Assembly: GCF_036227225.1 (NCBI RefSeq) | Contig: NZ_CP109444.1 | Location: forward strand, 3,949,501 to 4,013,500 | DNA: 64,000 nt | From: Streptomyces sp. NBC_01478 | GTDB taxonomy: Bacteria > Actinomycetota > Actinomycetes > Streptomycetales > Streptomycetaceae | Direction: 5' to 3' | Shown: piece after piece, positions 33,217 to 42,075 of the stretch | Layout of the letters: the number at the start of each line of letters is the position of its first letter | Numbering within the stretch: position 1 is the stretch's first letter | Program-made: the position numbers and the translations under genes | Notes under the pieces: model-generated | Seen by the model: only the letters and a program-made list of their open reading frames with translations | Told to the model about the DNA's origin: nothing | Database searches by the model: none

Positions 33217-33750
33217 CTGCCAGCAGCTCCAGAACCTGGACGGCAGCCACCACCGTGACCAGCACCGGGACCGAACAGCCGCACAGTTTCCCTTTCGGGC
33301 CGTTTCCCTCGCCCCTCGGCCATCGCCAGACGCTCTCTCAGCAGCCACCTGCTGCCACTGAACACCAAGCGCACCATCGGCCCTCAGGACAGCCGCCCGG
33401 ACCGCGAGCGACAACCTCGGCCACCTGCTCCACCACAGGTCAAAGGGGTTCGAACTCCCCCAAGCACCGCCGAACCCCAAACCCGCGAGCAGCGGATTGA
33501 GTCCGTCCAGGCAAAGTTGACGCTCCAACACCTTGCAGGACGGCGAGGAAGATACAAACCGACTGACGGGCGCCGCGTCCGGCCCTCGTACGGCGGCACC
33601 TGGCGACGCGTACGGATGATCCGCCACCCCGCGGCTGCTGCCCGGATACGACGCCTCGCCGCGCCACCCACTGCGGCCGACGACCGCCACAGCCACGCTC
33701 GCGCCGCCTTCCAGATCTGCGTCGCCGACGGTGATCGGCGCTTGAGCGCG
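33217..33750. other. Gene-free spacer with a partial attachment-like repeat
   Basis: Between the enolase stop and the convergent WD40 stop. Holds the partial repeat at 33448-33528 and otherwise no supported gene. Confidence 0.45.
33448..33528. repeat. Partial copy of the attachment-site flank, without the tRNA part
   Basis: About 80 bases match 35593-35672 (shared ACCGCCGAACCCCAAACCC and GTCCGTCCAGGCAAAGTTGA). Identity ends before the terminator and tRNA segment, so it is either a degraded attachment site or a recombination scar. Confidence 0.75.
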
Positions 33751-34860
33751 TCAGCTCCCGTCCCACAACCTCACCGTTCTGTCGGCGCCGCAGCTGGCCA
33801 GCAGCCGTCCGTCCGGACTGAACGCCAGAGCCCGCACGGCACCGCGGTGGCCGATGAGAGTGGCGCTCGCGGCCAGGTGCGCAGGACCGGCGACATCCCA
33901 CAGGGCCACGGTCGCGTTCGCGCCTCCGGAGGCCAGCAACCGCCCGTCAGGACTGAACGCCACCGCATACATCTGCCCCGCGTCCCCACGGCCGGCAAGG
34001 GGGAGGGCGGCTGTCCCGACAGGATGAGCCGGGTCGGTGACATCCCACACCATGACGGCGCCATTCTGCCAAGACCCGAAGGTGCCGGAGACAACGCCGG
34101 AATCCCCGCTTGCGGTGGCCAGTAACCGTCCGTCCGGACTGAATCCCACCGAATGGACGGCAGGCGCCCCGCCTGAAGAGAGCTTCTTCGCCCAATCACG
34201 GACCTGCGGCCGGACGACGGCGGTCCGCACCGGATGCGTCGGCTCACTCACATCCCACAGGACACCTGTGTTCTTGTCACCGGAGGAACCCGTGGCCAAC
34301 AACCGTCCGTCCGGACTGAACATCACCGTTCCGACGGGACCTGACAGCCAGACGTGCCGTTGGTGGGTGGCAGCGGCGCAACGGGTCGGGCGTGCCGGGT
34401 CGGTGACGTCCCAAAGGATCACAGTTCGGTCGCTGCCGCAGGCAAGTAACCGCCCGTCCGGACTGAAATCCACTGCATGGACACCACCCTGCCGCCAGCC
34501 GTCACGCGCCAACCAGCCAGGGCGTTGATGGACAAGAGTCGCCGACCGGGTCACGTGTGCCGGGTCGGTGACGTCCCAGAGGATCACCATCCGGTCGCCG
34601 CTTCCGGACGCCAGCACCCGCCCGTCCGGACTGAACCCCACCGCGTTCACCGCTCTGCCGTGGCCCGTGAGGTCGGCGGCCCGGGTCGGGTGGGCTGCAT
34701 CGGTGACATCCCAGAGGATCACAGTCCGGTCGCCGCTTCCGGACGCCAGCAGCCGCCCGTCCGGACTGAACCCCACCGTGTTCACGGCTTTGCCGTGCCC
34801 GGTGAGGGTAGCCGCCAGACCCCACGTCGGGGGCGGAGACGGTCGTCCCACGAAAGGCAT
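33751..34860 (-). CDS. WD40-repeat protein, one seven-bladed propeller
   Basis: 369 residues from the ATG at 34860; no strong ribosome site, and the frame is open upstream to 35046, so a longer form or a lost N-terminal domain is possible. Seven repeats are visible, each with FSPDGRLLA (one RVLA) and most ending in LWDVTD, enough for one complete beta-propeller. The repeats are very similar at DNA level, a sign of recent internal duplication. WD40 proteins are interaction scaffolds; in Streptomyces such propellers are often the C-terminal sensor of larger kinase, caspase-like or NTPase proteins. Here it stands alone in island 2. Confidence 0.85.
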   Translation of the reverse strand: MPFVGRPSPPPTWGLAATLTGHGKAVNTVGFSPDGRLLASGSGDRTVILWDVTDAAHPTRAADLTGHGRAVNAVGFSPDGRVLASGSGDRMVILWDVTDPAHVTRSATLVHQRPGWLARDGWRQGGVHAVDFSPDGRLLACGSDRTVILWDVTDPARPTRCAAATHQRHVWLSGPVGTVMFSPDGRLLATGSSGDKNTGVLWDVSEPTHPVRTAVVRPQVRDWAKKLSSGGAPAVHSVGFSPDGRLLATASGDSGVVSGTFGSWQNGAVMVWDVTDPAHPVGTAALPLAGRGDAGQMYAVAFSPDGRLLASGGANATVALWDVAGPAHLAASATLIGHRGAVRALAFSPDGRLLASCGADRTVRLWDGS

Positions 34861-35629
34861 AGTGCAGTCTCGCGCGTTCCGGAATCCCAGGGAAGACGGA
34901 GGGCAGACTTCCACCGAAGCTCTGGACCGTGTCCTCCGGGCGAGTGGATCGGACGACCGGCTGGCGTAGCTCGAAGCGTCGGTAGCACGTGGTCCCCTGC
35001 CGCGGACGGCGGACCTGTCCCCCTGGTTGCGCCCGGACGCCCCCACCAGCGCCCAACTGCGCGATGCGGTCGGTCGGTTGGACTCGCGCCGGGCGCTGCC
35101 GGCCAGGGCCGCGGGGCCCCGGACGTCCCGGGCCGACGCAGAGGACGTGGCCGATCAATGCCGACGACAAGGCCAAGAACGCGCCTCGCAGCCCCCTTCC
35201 CCGGCCTTCGTCTGTAGCGGCCCTTCACGGCACCCGCGGACGGCTTGAACGCCACCACACACCTGATCAAGACACCGTCGCTGCTCCGCTCGGCCAACTG
35301 GCCGAGGCCTGTCGGTACCCGTTCCAGCGGCCCTACCAGTCAAAAACAGCACGATGAAACAGCCGACGGCGCCCTACTCGCGCCCGCTCACCGGCCGCAC
35401 CGTGGACGGCAGCCCCAGACCGCGCACCCGGCAAATGGGACAACGAATAGGCCCGGAGACACCATCGGCCTGAACACGGCTGCGTTGTCCCGGCCCCTGC
35501 ACGGCCCCTGGGTCTTCGTATCGGCCCTCAAGGCAGTCGCCCGGATCGCGAGCAACGACCTCGAGAACCCACTCTGCCGCAGCTCAGAGGGGTGGGAACT
35601 CGCCGAACACCGCCGAACCCCAAACCCAC
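34861..35629. other. Gene-free stretch upstream of the WD40 gene
   Basis: I find no family motif on either strand. The plus-strand frame 35245-35769 runs through the tRNA gene and is not real. The stretch may be a decayed N-terminal part of the WD40 gene or a remnant, but nothing proves it. Confidence 0.4.
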
Positions 35630-35759
35630 GGGCAGCGAATTCAGTCCGTCCAGGCAAAGTTGACGCCCCGACACCCAAAAACAAACGTTTCCGCAGGTCA
35701 AGGACCTGCACAGGTGGGGCGGGTGGGACTCGAACCCACGGCCGACGGATTATGAGTCC
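35630..35759 (-). repeat. Attachment-site repeat 3, containing the 3' half of the intact tRNA (right end of island 2)
   Basis: Third copy of the 130-base repeat; here the 45-base tRNA part continues into a complete tRNA gene. The tRNA therefore kept its full sequence after integration, the usual outcome of tyrosine-integrase insertion at a tRNA 3' end. Confidence 0.9.
35680..35709 (-). terminator. Terminator of the CAU tRNA
   Basis: Seven-bp stem GCAGGTC/GACCTGC (35693-35699 with 35703-35709), three-base loop, followed on the minus strand by a T-rich stretch (CGTTTGTTTTTGG). It lies just 5 bases beyond the tRNA 3' end and is copied in both attachment repeats. Confidence 0.75.
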
Positions 35760-35788
35760 GCTGCTCTAACCGGCTGAGCTACCGCCCC
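35715..35788 (-). tRNA. tRNA with CAU anticodon (Met or Ile2)
   Basis: 74 nt without encoded CCA. Acceptor stem GGGGCGG/CCGCCCC with discriminator A, D-arm GCTC...GAGC, anticodon stem GCGGA/TCCGT with loop CTCATAA, T-arm GTGGGTTCGAGTCCCAC. All stems pair. CAU can be elongator Met or lysidine-modified Ile2; the sequence alone does not let me decide. Its 3' half is the integration target of both islands. Confidence 0.93.
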
Positions 35789-35922
35789 ATTACGGCGCGT
35801 CGCGCACATTTGTACGCGCCGTCTGCCGCAGCATAGCCGCTCATACGATCTCCTGCTTCGGATGGTCGACTTCGCACGACCATGAGGACTGCGGCCTGCC
35901 GCGAGCGGTTCCGGGGGACATG

Positions 35923-35945
35923 AAAAAGGACCCCAACGGGGTCCT
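35923..35945 (-). terminator. Rho-independent terminator after the Asn tRNAs
   Basis: Eight-bp stem AGGACCCC/GGGGTCCT with a 3-base loop, followed on the minus strand by TTTTT. It separates the Asn tRNA pair from the CAU tRNA, so the latter has its own promoter. Confidence 0.88.
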
Positions 35946-35966
35946 CATCACTGCTTCCTCACTGCG

Positions 35967-36039
35967 CTCTCCCGACTGGACTCGAACCAGTAACCTGCCG
36001 GTTAACAGCCGGCTGCTCTGCCAATTGAGCTACGGAAGA
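35967..36039 (-). tRNA. tRNA-Asn (GTT), second in transcription order
   Basis: 73 nt. Acceptor stem TCTTCCG/CGGGAGA (one T-G pair), discriminator G, D-arm GCTC...GAGC, anticodon stem GCCGG/CCGGC with loop CTGTTAA, T-arm ACTGGTTCGAGTCCAGT. Differs from the neighbouring copy only in the acceptor stem; six bases separate them. Confidence 0.95.
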
Positions 36040-36045
36040 TCGAAG

Positions 36046-36118
36046 CTCCCCCGACTGGACTCGAACCAGTAACCTGCCGGTTAACAGCCGGCTGCTCTGC
36101 CAATTGAGCTACAGGGGA
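36046..36118 (-). tRNA. tRNA-Asn (GTT), first in transcription order
   Basis: 73 nt with acceptor stem TCCCCTG/CGGGGGA and the same D, anticodon and T arms as its neighbour. The two are probably one transcript ended by the terminator at 35923. Confidence 0.95.
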
Positions 36119-36288
36119 ATGCCTCGTTGCATCGAACGTACCTCCCTGGGTATTCGCCAGGGGGCGTGTGCTCGCTGCGACACATACATTAGCGCAAGCA
36201 GGGGGGTGCTCCGCCAATCGGTTCCCCCGGCACCGATGCCGCGCCGGAGACCTGTGCAAGGGACCTACGCAAGGGAAGGGTGGCCGTC

Positions 36289-36594
36289 ATGCGCTACAAG
36301 CTCACGTTCGTCGTCGGACTGGCTCTGGGTTACGTGCTGGGCACACGGGCCGGACGCGAGCGCTACGAGCAGCTCAAGAAGTCGGCGCGTCAGGTCGCGC
36401 AGAACCCGGCGGTCCGCAACACCGCCGAGAGCGCGGCGCAGCAGGGCCGCCAGTTCGCGGGCAAGGCGTACCACGCGGTCGGTGACAAGGTGGGCGACCG
36501 GGTCCCCGACTCGGTGGCCCAGCGCGTACGGTCCCTGCGTGAGCGCAACGCGAACGGCACGGGCGAGGACGACTGGGGCACCAGCAACACCTAG
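36289..36594 (+). CDS. YtxH-like small membrane-anchored protein
   Basis: 101 residues; the ATG at 36289 follows AAGGGAAGGG. One N-terminal membrane helix (KLTFVVGLALGYVLGTRAGR) with the YtxH-type G-Y-x-x-G-x-x-A-G-R-E-R motif, then an amphipathic helical segment rich in Ala/Gln/Lys. Bacterial YtxH proteins are stress-related envelope proteins without an assigned enzyme activity. Next to the tRNAs and before the sugar kinase. Confidence 0.8.
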   Translation: MRYKLTFVVGLALGYVLGTRAGRERYEQLKKSARQVAQNPAVRNTAESAAQQGRQFAGKAYHAVGDKVGDRVPDSVAQRVRSLRERNANGTGEDDWGTSNT

Positions 36595-36645
36595 GGAGTC
36601 GCGACCCGGCGCGGTCACCTCCCGCCGTACGGCAGAATTTCTGCC

Positions 36646-38103
36646 ATGGGGATAGTCGCCGGGTTGGACAGTTCGCCCGATTTCACTCGCATCGTTGTCT
36701 GTGACACGGACACGGGGTCCGTGCTCAGGCAGGGATATGCGCCGCATCCGGTCGAAACCGAGACCGAGGGCGGCGGGCGGCCCTCCGATGTCGATCCGCA
36801 GGCCTGGCTGCTGTCGCTGGGCGAGGCGGCCGGCGGGGGGCTGCTCGAAGGTGTGCAGGCCATCGGTGTGTCCGCGCAGCAGAACGCGGTCGTGCCGTTG
36901 GACTCGCAGGGCAACACCGTGCGGCCCGCGATGGTCGGCGGTGACAAGCGGGCGCAGGTCGCGGCGGCCGATCTGATCGACGCGCTCGGCGGGCGTGAGG
37001 CGTGGGCGCAGGCGGTGGGTTCCGTACCGCAGGCCGCGCAGCCCGTCACCAAGCTCCGCTGGCTCAACAAGACCGAGCCCGACAACGCGCGGCGGACCGC
37101 GGTGCTGATGCAGGCCCACGACTGGCTGGTGTGGCAGTTGCTCGGGCGGCCGGTGCGCAGGACCACCGATCGTGGCGGGGCCTCCGGGACCGGGTACTGG
37201 TCCGCCGCCAGTGGCGGCTACCGGCCCGATCTCGTCGAACTGGCCCTCGGCCACCAGGCCATGCTGCCCGAGGTGATCGGACCCTCCGACGCGGCCGGTA
37301 CGACTCCGGAGGGGCTGCTGATCTCCGCCGGCACCGGCGAGACCATGGCCGCCGCCTTCGGGCTCGGCATCGGGTTCGGGGACGCGGTCGTCTCGCTCGG
37401 CGCTTCCGGGTCCGTGATGGCCGTTCATCATGAGGCGCTCGTCGACCAGAGCGGGATGATCACCTCGCTGGCCGACGCGACCGGAATGCATCTGCCGGTC
37501 GTCACCACACTCAATGCCGTACGGACGCTGCGCGGCGCCGCCGAGCTGCTCGGGCTGTCCGATCTGGAGAGTCTGTCCGAGCTGGCGATGAAGTCGACGC
37601 CGGGGGCGCACGGGCTGGTGTTCCTGCCGTATCTGGAGGGTGAGCGGACGCCCAATCTGCCGCACACCGCCGGGACGCTGGCCGGGCTGCGGCGGGAGTC
37701 GATGAAGGCGGAGCATCTGGCGCGGGCCGCGTTCGAGGGCATGCTGTGCGGGCTCGCGGACGCGCTGGACGTGCTGCGCGGGCGGGGCGTCGCGGTGCGC
37801 CGCCTCTTCCTGCTCGGGTCGGCCGCCGAACTGCCCGCCGTACAGGCCGCGGCGCCCGCGCTCTTCGGGACGCAGATCGTCGTACCGCAGCCCGCCGACT
37901 ACGCCGCGATCGGCGCCGCCCGGCAGGCCGCCTGGGCGCTCGGTGTCTCCCAGGGCACCCTCGACCCGCGCACTCCCCCGCCCTGGCAGGGTCCGGTCGC
38001 CCAGGTCTTCGAGCCGGGTGACGAACTGGCCGTAGGACAGGCGGTGCGTCAGCAGTACGTGTCCGTACGGGAACAGACCCATCCGGGCGCGTTCCGCTCG
38101 TAG
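36646..38103 (+). CDS. FGGY-family carbohydrate kinase, xylulokinase-like
   Basis: 485 residues. Start GIVAGLDSSPDFTRIVVCDT (phosphate-1-like motif, actin fold), substrate region AIGVSAQQNAVVPLD, HDWLVWQLLG, TDRGGASGTGYW, the ATP-side LISAGTGETMAAAFGLG and GLVFLPYLEGERTPNLP, and the C-terminal LFLLGSAAELPAVQ (adenosine motif). These match xylulokinases, which phosphorylate D-xylulose for the pentose phosphate pathway. The usual G-Q-M-H form is A-Q-Q-N here, so exact sugar specificity is uncertain. No xylose isomerase is nearby. Confidence 0.85.
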   Translation: MGIVAGLDSSPDFTRIVVCDTDTGSVLRQGYAPHPVETETEGGGRPSDVDPQAWLLSLGEAAGGGLLEGVQAIGVSAQQNAVVPLDSQGNTVRPAMVGGDKRAQVAAADLIDALGGREAWAQAVGSVPQAAQPVTKLRWLNKTEPDNARRTAVLMQAHDWLVWQLLGRPVRRTTDRGGASGTGYWSAASGGYRPDLVELALGHQAMLPEVIGPSDAAGTTPEGLLISAGTGETMAAAFGLGIGFGDAVVSLGASGSVMAVHHEALVDQSGMITSLADATGMHLPVVTTLNAVRTLRGAAELLGLSDLESLSELAMKSTPGAHGLVFLPYLEGERTPNLPHTAGTLAGLRRESMKAEHLARAAFEGMLCGLADALDVLRGRGVAVRRLFLLGSAAELPAVQAAAPALFGTQIVVPQPADYAAIGAARQAAWALGVSQGTLDPRTPPPWQGPVAQVFEPGDELAVGQAVRQQYVSVREQTHPGAFRS

Positions 38104-38188
38104 GAGTTCTCGCGTTCCGCTCTTAAGGGTTCATAAGGGCGCATGTGGCACTGCTCTTGGCTTAATCAGTTGAGGTAACGCGGGTGGA

Positions 38189-39988
38189 GTGTCGGACGAT
38201 GGGGGCGAGGGGCAGACCGCCCACCCCCCACCCGCCGACTCCGAGAGACCCAGCGTGCTCATACGACTTCTGCGGACCTATCTCAGGCCCTACAGGAAAC
38301 CCATCTCCCTGCTGGTGCTGCTGCAGTTCCTGCAGACCTGCGCCACCCTCTACCTGCCCACCCTCAACGCGCACATCATCGACAACGGTGTCGTCAAGGG
38401 TGACACCGGTTACATCCTGTCGTTCGGCGCCCTGATGATCGGGATCTCGCTCGTCCAGGTCGTGTGCAACACGGGTGCCGTCTACTACGGCGCCCGCACC
38501 GCGGCGGCCGTCGGCCGGGACATCCGGGCCGCCATCTTCGACCGGGTGCAGTCGTTCTCGGCCCGCGAGGTCGGCCACTTCGGCGCGCCCTCGCTGATCA
38601 CGCGTACGACCAATGACGTGCAGCAGGTCCAGATGCTGGCCCTGATGACGTTCACGCTGCTCGTGTCCGCGCCGATCATGTGCGTCGGCGGGATCATCCT
38701 GGCGCTCGGTCTGGACGTGCCGCTGTCCGCGGTGCTGATCGCGGTGGTGCCGACGCTCACGATCTGCGTGACGATCATCGTGCGGCGGCTGCGGCCGCTG
38801 TTCCGGGCGATGCAGGTGCGCCTGGACTCGGTGAACCGGGTGCTGCGCGAGCAGATCACCGGCAACCGTGTCATCCGTGCCTTCGTCCGGGACGAGTACG
38901 AGAAGGACCGGTTCCGGAAGGCCAACTCCGATCTGACCGAGATGCAGTTGAAGACCGGCAATCTGCTCGCGCTGATGTTCCCGGTGGTCATGACCACGGT
39001 GAACCTGTCGTCGATCGCCGTGGTGTGGTTCGGTGCGCACCGGATCGACAGCGGCGGGATGCAGATCGGCGATCTGACGGCGTTCCTCGCCTATCTGATG
39101 CAGATCGTGATGTCCGTGATGATGGCCACCTTCATGTTCATGATGGTGCCGCGCGCGGAGGTCTGCGCCGAGCGCATCGAGGAGGTCCTCGACACCGAGA
39201 GCAGTGTCGTGCCGCCGGTGGCTCCCGTCTTCGAGCTGCGCCGGCACGGGCATCTGGAGGTCCGCGGGGTCGGCTTCTGCTACCCGGGTGCCGAGGAACC
39301 CGTACTGAAGTCCATCGACCTGGTGGCCCGCCCGGGCGAGACGACGGCCGTGATCGGCTCGACCGGCAGCGGAAAGTCCACCCTTCTGAGTCTGGTCCCG
39401 CGCCTGGTTGACACGACCGACGGCGAGGTCCTCGTCGACGGAGTCGACGTGGCGACCATCGACCCGGTACTGCTCGCCAAGACGGTCGGCCTGGTCCCGC
39501 AGAAGCCGTACCTCTTCGCGGGCACGGTGGCGACCAACCTTCGCTACGGCAACCCGGACGCGACGGACGAGGAGTTGTGGCACGCGCTGGAGGTGGCGCA
39601 GGCCAAGGGATTCGTCGAGGGGCTGGAGAACGGGCTGGACTCCCCCATCGCGCAGGGCGGCACGAATGTCTCCGGCGGTCAGCGGCAGCGGCTCGCGATC
39701 GCGCGCACGCTGGTGCAGCGGCCGGAGATCTACCTCTTCGACGACTCCTTCTCCGCGCTCGACTACGCGACGGACGCGGCGCTGCGGGCGGCGCTCGCGC
39801 AGGAGACCGCCGAGGCGACCGTGGTGATCGTGGCGCAGCGGGTGGCGACGATCAGGGACGCGGACCGGATCGTCGTACTCGACGAGGGTCGGGTTGTGGG
39901 GTCGGGCCGGCATCACGAACTGATGGCGGACAACGAGACGTATCGGGAGATCGTGCTCTCCCAGTTGACGGAAGCGGAGGCTGCCTGA
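38189..39988 (+). CDS. ABC exporter subunit A (membrane and ATPase domains fused)
   Basis: 599 residues from the GTG at 38189; a GTG at 38254 just before LIRLLRTYLRPYR is an alternative. Six-helix exporter domain (about residues 35-325) and ATPase with Walker A GSTGSGKST, signature VSGGQRQRLAIAR, Walker B IYLFDDSFSALD and H-loop IVAQR, where the expected His is Gln. In the Walker B the catalytic Glu is replaced by Asp (DDSFSALD), which marks the degenerate site of a heterodimer. Its stop shares a base with the next start (TGATG), so it is translated with subunit B. Confidence 0.92.
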   Translation: MSDDGGEGQTAHPPPADSERPSVLIRLLRTYLRPYRKPISLLVLLQFLQTCATLYLPTLNAHIIDNGVVKGDTGYILSFGALMIGISLVQVVCNTGAVYYGARTAAAVGRDIRAAIFDRVQSFSAREVGHFGAPSLITRTTNDVQQVQMLALMTFTLLVSAPIMCVGGIILALGLDVPLSAVLIAVVPTLTICVTIIVRRLRPLFRAMQVRLDSVNRVLREQITGNRVIRAFVRDEYEKDRFRKANSDLTEMQLKTGNLLALMFPVVMTTVNLSSIAVVWFGAHRIDSGGMQIGDLTAFLAYLMQIVMSVMMATFMFMMVPRAEVCAERIEEVLDTESSVVPPVAPVFELRRHGHLEVRGVGFCYPGAEEPVLKSIDLVARPGETTAVIGSTGSGKSTLLSLVPRLVDTTDGEVLVDGVDVATIDPVLLAKTVGLVPQKPYLFAGTVATNLRYGNPDATDEELWHALEVAQAKGFVEGLENGLDSPIAQGGTNVSGGQRQRLAIARTLVQRPEIYLFDDSFSALDYATDAALRAALAQETAEATVVIVAQRVATIRDADRIVVLDEGRVVGSGRHHELMADNETYREIVLSQLTEAEAA

Positions 39989-41916
39989 TGGCCGGGCCCA
40001 TGGGGCGGATGATGGCCGGGACGGGCCCCGACGCCCGTTCGATGGACTTCAAGGTGTCCGGCAAGCGGCTGATCGGCCAGTTCAGGCCGGAGCGGCTGAC
40101 CATCGGCATCCTGCTGGTGTGTGTGGTGCTCAGCGTCGGGCTGAACGTGGTGGGGCCGAAGATCCTCGGCAACGCCACCGACCTGGTCTTCGCGGGCATC
40201 ATCGGGCGGCAGATGCCGGCCGGAACGACCAAGGCGCAGGCCCTGCAGGCGATGCGCGACCGGGGCCAGGGCTCGGTCGCGGACATGCTGAAGAGCACGG
40301 ACTTCACGCCGGGCCAGGGCATCGACTTCACCTCGGTGGGTCATGTGCTGCTGCTCGCGCTGGGCACGTTCCTGGTGGCCGGGCTGCTGATGGCGGTGGC
40401 GACCCGGATGGTCAACCGGGCGGTCAACCGGACCATGTTCCGGCTGCGCGAGGACGTGCAGACGAAGATGTCGCGCCTCCCGCTGTCGTACTTCGACAAG
40501 CGGCAGCGCGGCGAGGTCCTCTCGCGCGCGACCAACGACATCGACAACATCGGGCAGACGCTCCAGCAGTCGATGGGCCAGCTCATCAACTCGGTGCTCA
40601 CGATCATCGGCGTCCTCGCGATGATGTTCTGGGTGTCCTGGCTGCTCGCCCTGGTCGCGCTGGTGACCGTACCGCTGTCGTTCCTCGTCGCCACCCGCAT
40701 CGGCAAGCGCTCGCAGCCGCACTTCGTGCAGCAGTGGCGCTCGACGGGCAAGCTCAACGCGCACGTCGAGGAGATGTACACCGGCCACAACCTGGTGAAG
40801 GTCTTCGGCCGGCAGGACGAGTCGGCGAAGCTCTTCGCCGAGCAGAACGACGCGCTCTACGAGGCGGGCTTCAAGGCGCAGTTCAACAGCGGGGTCATGC
40901 AGCCGCTGATGATGTTCGTGTCGAACCTCAACTACGTGCTGGTCGCGGTCGTCGGCGGCCTGCGGGTCGCCTCGGGCTCACTCTCCATCGGTGACGTGCA
41001 GGCCTTCGTCCAGTACTCGCGCCAGTTCTCGATGCCGCTCACCCAGGTCGCGTCGATGGCGAACCTGGTCCAGTCCGGCGTCGCCTCGGCGGAACGCGTC
41101 TTCGAACTCCTCGACGCCGAGGAGCAGCAGCCCGACCCCATGCCGAGCGAACGCCCCGCCGAACTCCGCGGCCTGGTCGCCCTGGAGCACGTCTCCTTCC
41201 GCTACGACCCCGACAAGCCGCTCATCGAGGACCTCTCGCTGACGGTGGCACCGGGCCACACGGTCGCGATCGTCGGCCCGACGGGCGCCGGCAAGACCAC
41301 CCTCGTCAACCTCCTCATGCGGTTCTACGAAGTGTCCGGCGGGCGTATCACCCTCGACGGCGTCGACATCGCGCGGATGTCCCGGGACGAACTCCGCGCC
41401 CACATCGGCATGGTGCTCCAGGACACCTGGCTGTTCGGCGGCTCGATCGCCGACAACATCGCGTACGGCGCGTCCCGGGAGGTCACCCGGGGCGAGATCG
41501 AGGAGGCGGCGCGGGCGGCGCACGCCGACCGGTTCGTCCGTACGCTGCCCGACGGCTACGACACCGTCATCGACGACGAGGGCACGGGCGTCAGCGCCGG
41601 TGAGAAGCAACTCATCACCATCGCGCGGGCGTTCCTGTCCGACCCGACGATCCTCGTCCTCGACGAGGCGACGTCGTCGGTCGACACGCGTACGGAGGTG
41701 TTGATCCAGAAGGCCATGGCCAAACTCGCCCATGGGCGTACGTCGTTCGTGATCGCGCACCGGCTCTCCACGATCCGGGACGCGGACACGATCCTGGTCA
41801 TGGAGAACGGCTCCATCGTCGAACAGGGCGCGCATGCCGAGCTGTTGGCGGCGGACGGGGCGTATGCGCGGTTGTACAAGGCGCAGTTCGCGCAGGCGGT
41901 GGCGGAAGTCGACTAA
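39988..41916 (+). CDS. ABC exporter subunit B (membrane and ATPase domains fused)
   Basis: 642 residues. N-terminal ~40 residues basic and soluble, exporter membrane domain, ATPase with Walker A GPTGAGKTT, Walker B ILVLDEATSSVD and H-loop VIAHRLSTI. The signature is VSAGEKQLITIAR (SAGE rather than SGGQ), a typical heterodimer variant. The canonical Glu and His here complement the degenerate Asp/Gln of subunit A, so the pair should work as one heterodimeric exporter, probably multidrug or lipid type. Faces the sigma-factor gene tail to tail across a strong hairpin. Confidence 0.93.
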   Translation: MAGPMGRMMAGTGPDARSMDFKVSGKRLIGQFRPERLTIGILLVCVVLSVGLNVVGPKILGNATDLVFAGIIGRQMPAGTTKAQALQAMRDRGQGSVADMLKSTDFTPGQGIDFTSVGHVLLLALGTFLVAGLLMAVATRMVNRAVNRTMFRLREDVQTKMSRLPLSYFDKRQRGEVLSRATNDIDNIGQTLQQSMGQLINSVLTIIGVLAMMFWVSWLLALVALVTVPLSFLVATRIGKRSQPHFVQQWRSTGKLNAHVEEMYTGHNLVKVFGRQDESAKLFAEQNDALYEAGFKAQFNSGVMQPLMMFVSNLNYVLVAVVGGLRVASGSLSIGDVQAFVQYSRQFSMPLTQVASMANLVQSGVASAERVFELLDAEEQQPDPMPSERPAELRGLVALEHVSFRYDPDKPLIEDLSLTVAPGHTVAIVGPTGAGKTTLVNLLMRFYEVSGGRITLDGVDIARMSRDELRAHIGMVLQDTWLFGGSIADNIAYGASREVTRGEIEEAARAAHADRFVRTLPDGYDTVIDDEGTGVSAGEKQLITIARAFLSDPTILVLDEATSSVDTRTEVLIQKAMAKLAHGRTSFVIAHRLSTIRDADTILVMENGSIVEQGAHAELLAADGAYARLYKAQFAQAVAEVD

Positions 41917-41957
41917 CTGCGTTGCGGCGGGCCGTCGTTCGGCTGACGGTCCGCCGC

Positions 41958-42062
41958 GGCTGGTCGCGCAGTTCCCCGCGCCCCTAAACGCGCTCGTGTT
42001 TCAGGGGCGCGGGGCTGTGTACATTTGCGGCTCCGCCGCGGGGCGCGGCCAGCCCCCACCGG
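41958..42062. repeat. Large nested inverted repeat, bidirectional terminator
   Basis: Core arms CCCCGCGCCCCT (41974-41985) and AGGGGCGCGGGG (42003-42014) are perfect, surrounded by weaker outer arms GGCTGGTCGCG and GCGCGGCCAGCC. It sits between convergent genes. A half copy lies at 48190-48245; I recall this hairpin family as widespread in Streptomyces intergenic DNA. Confidence 0.75.
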
Positions 42063-42075
42063 CCCGCACCCGGCA

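Noticed and set aside
35245..35769. 174-codon plus-strand frame ending at the tRNA
   Set aside because: It reads through the attachment repeat and into the CAU tRNA, and the same tail appears at the other attachment copies.
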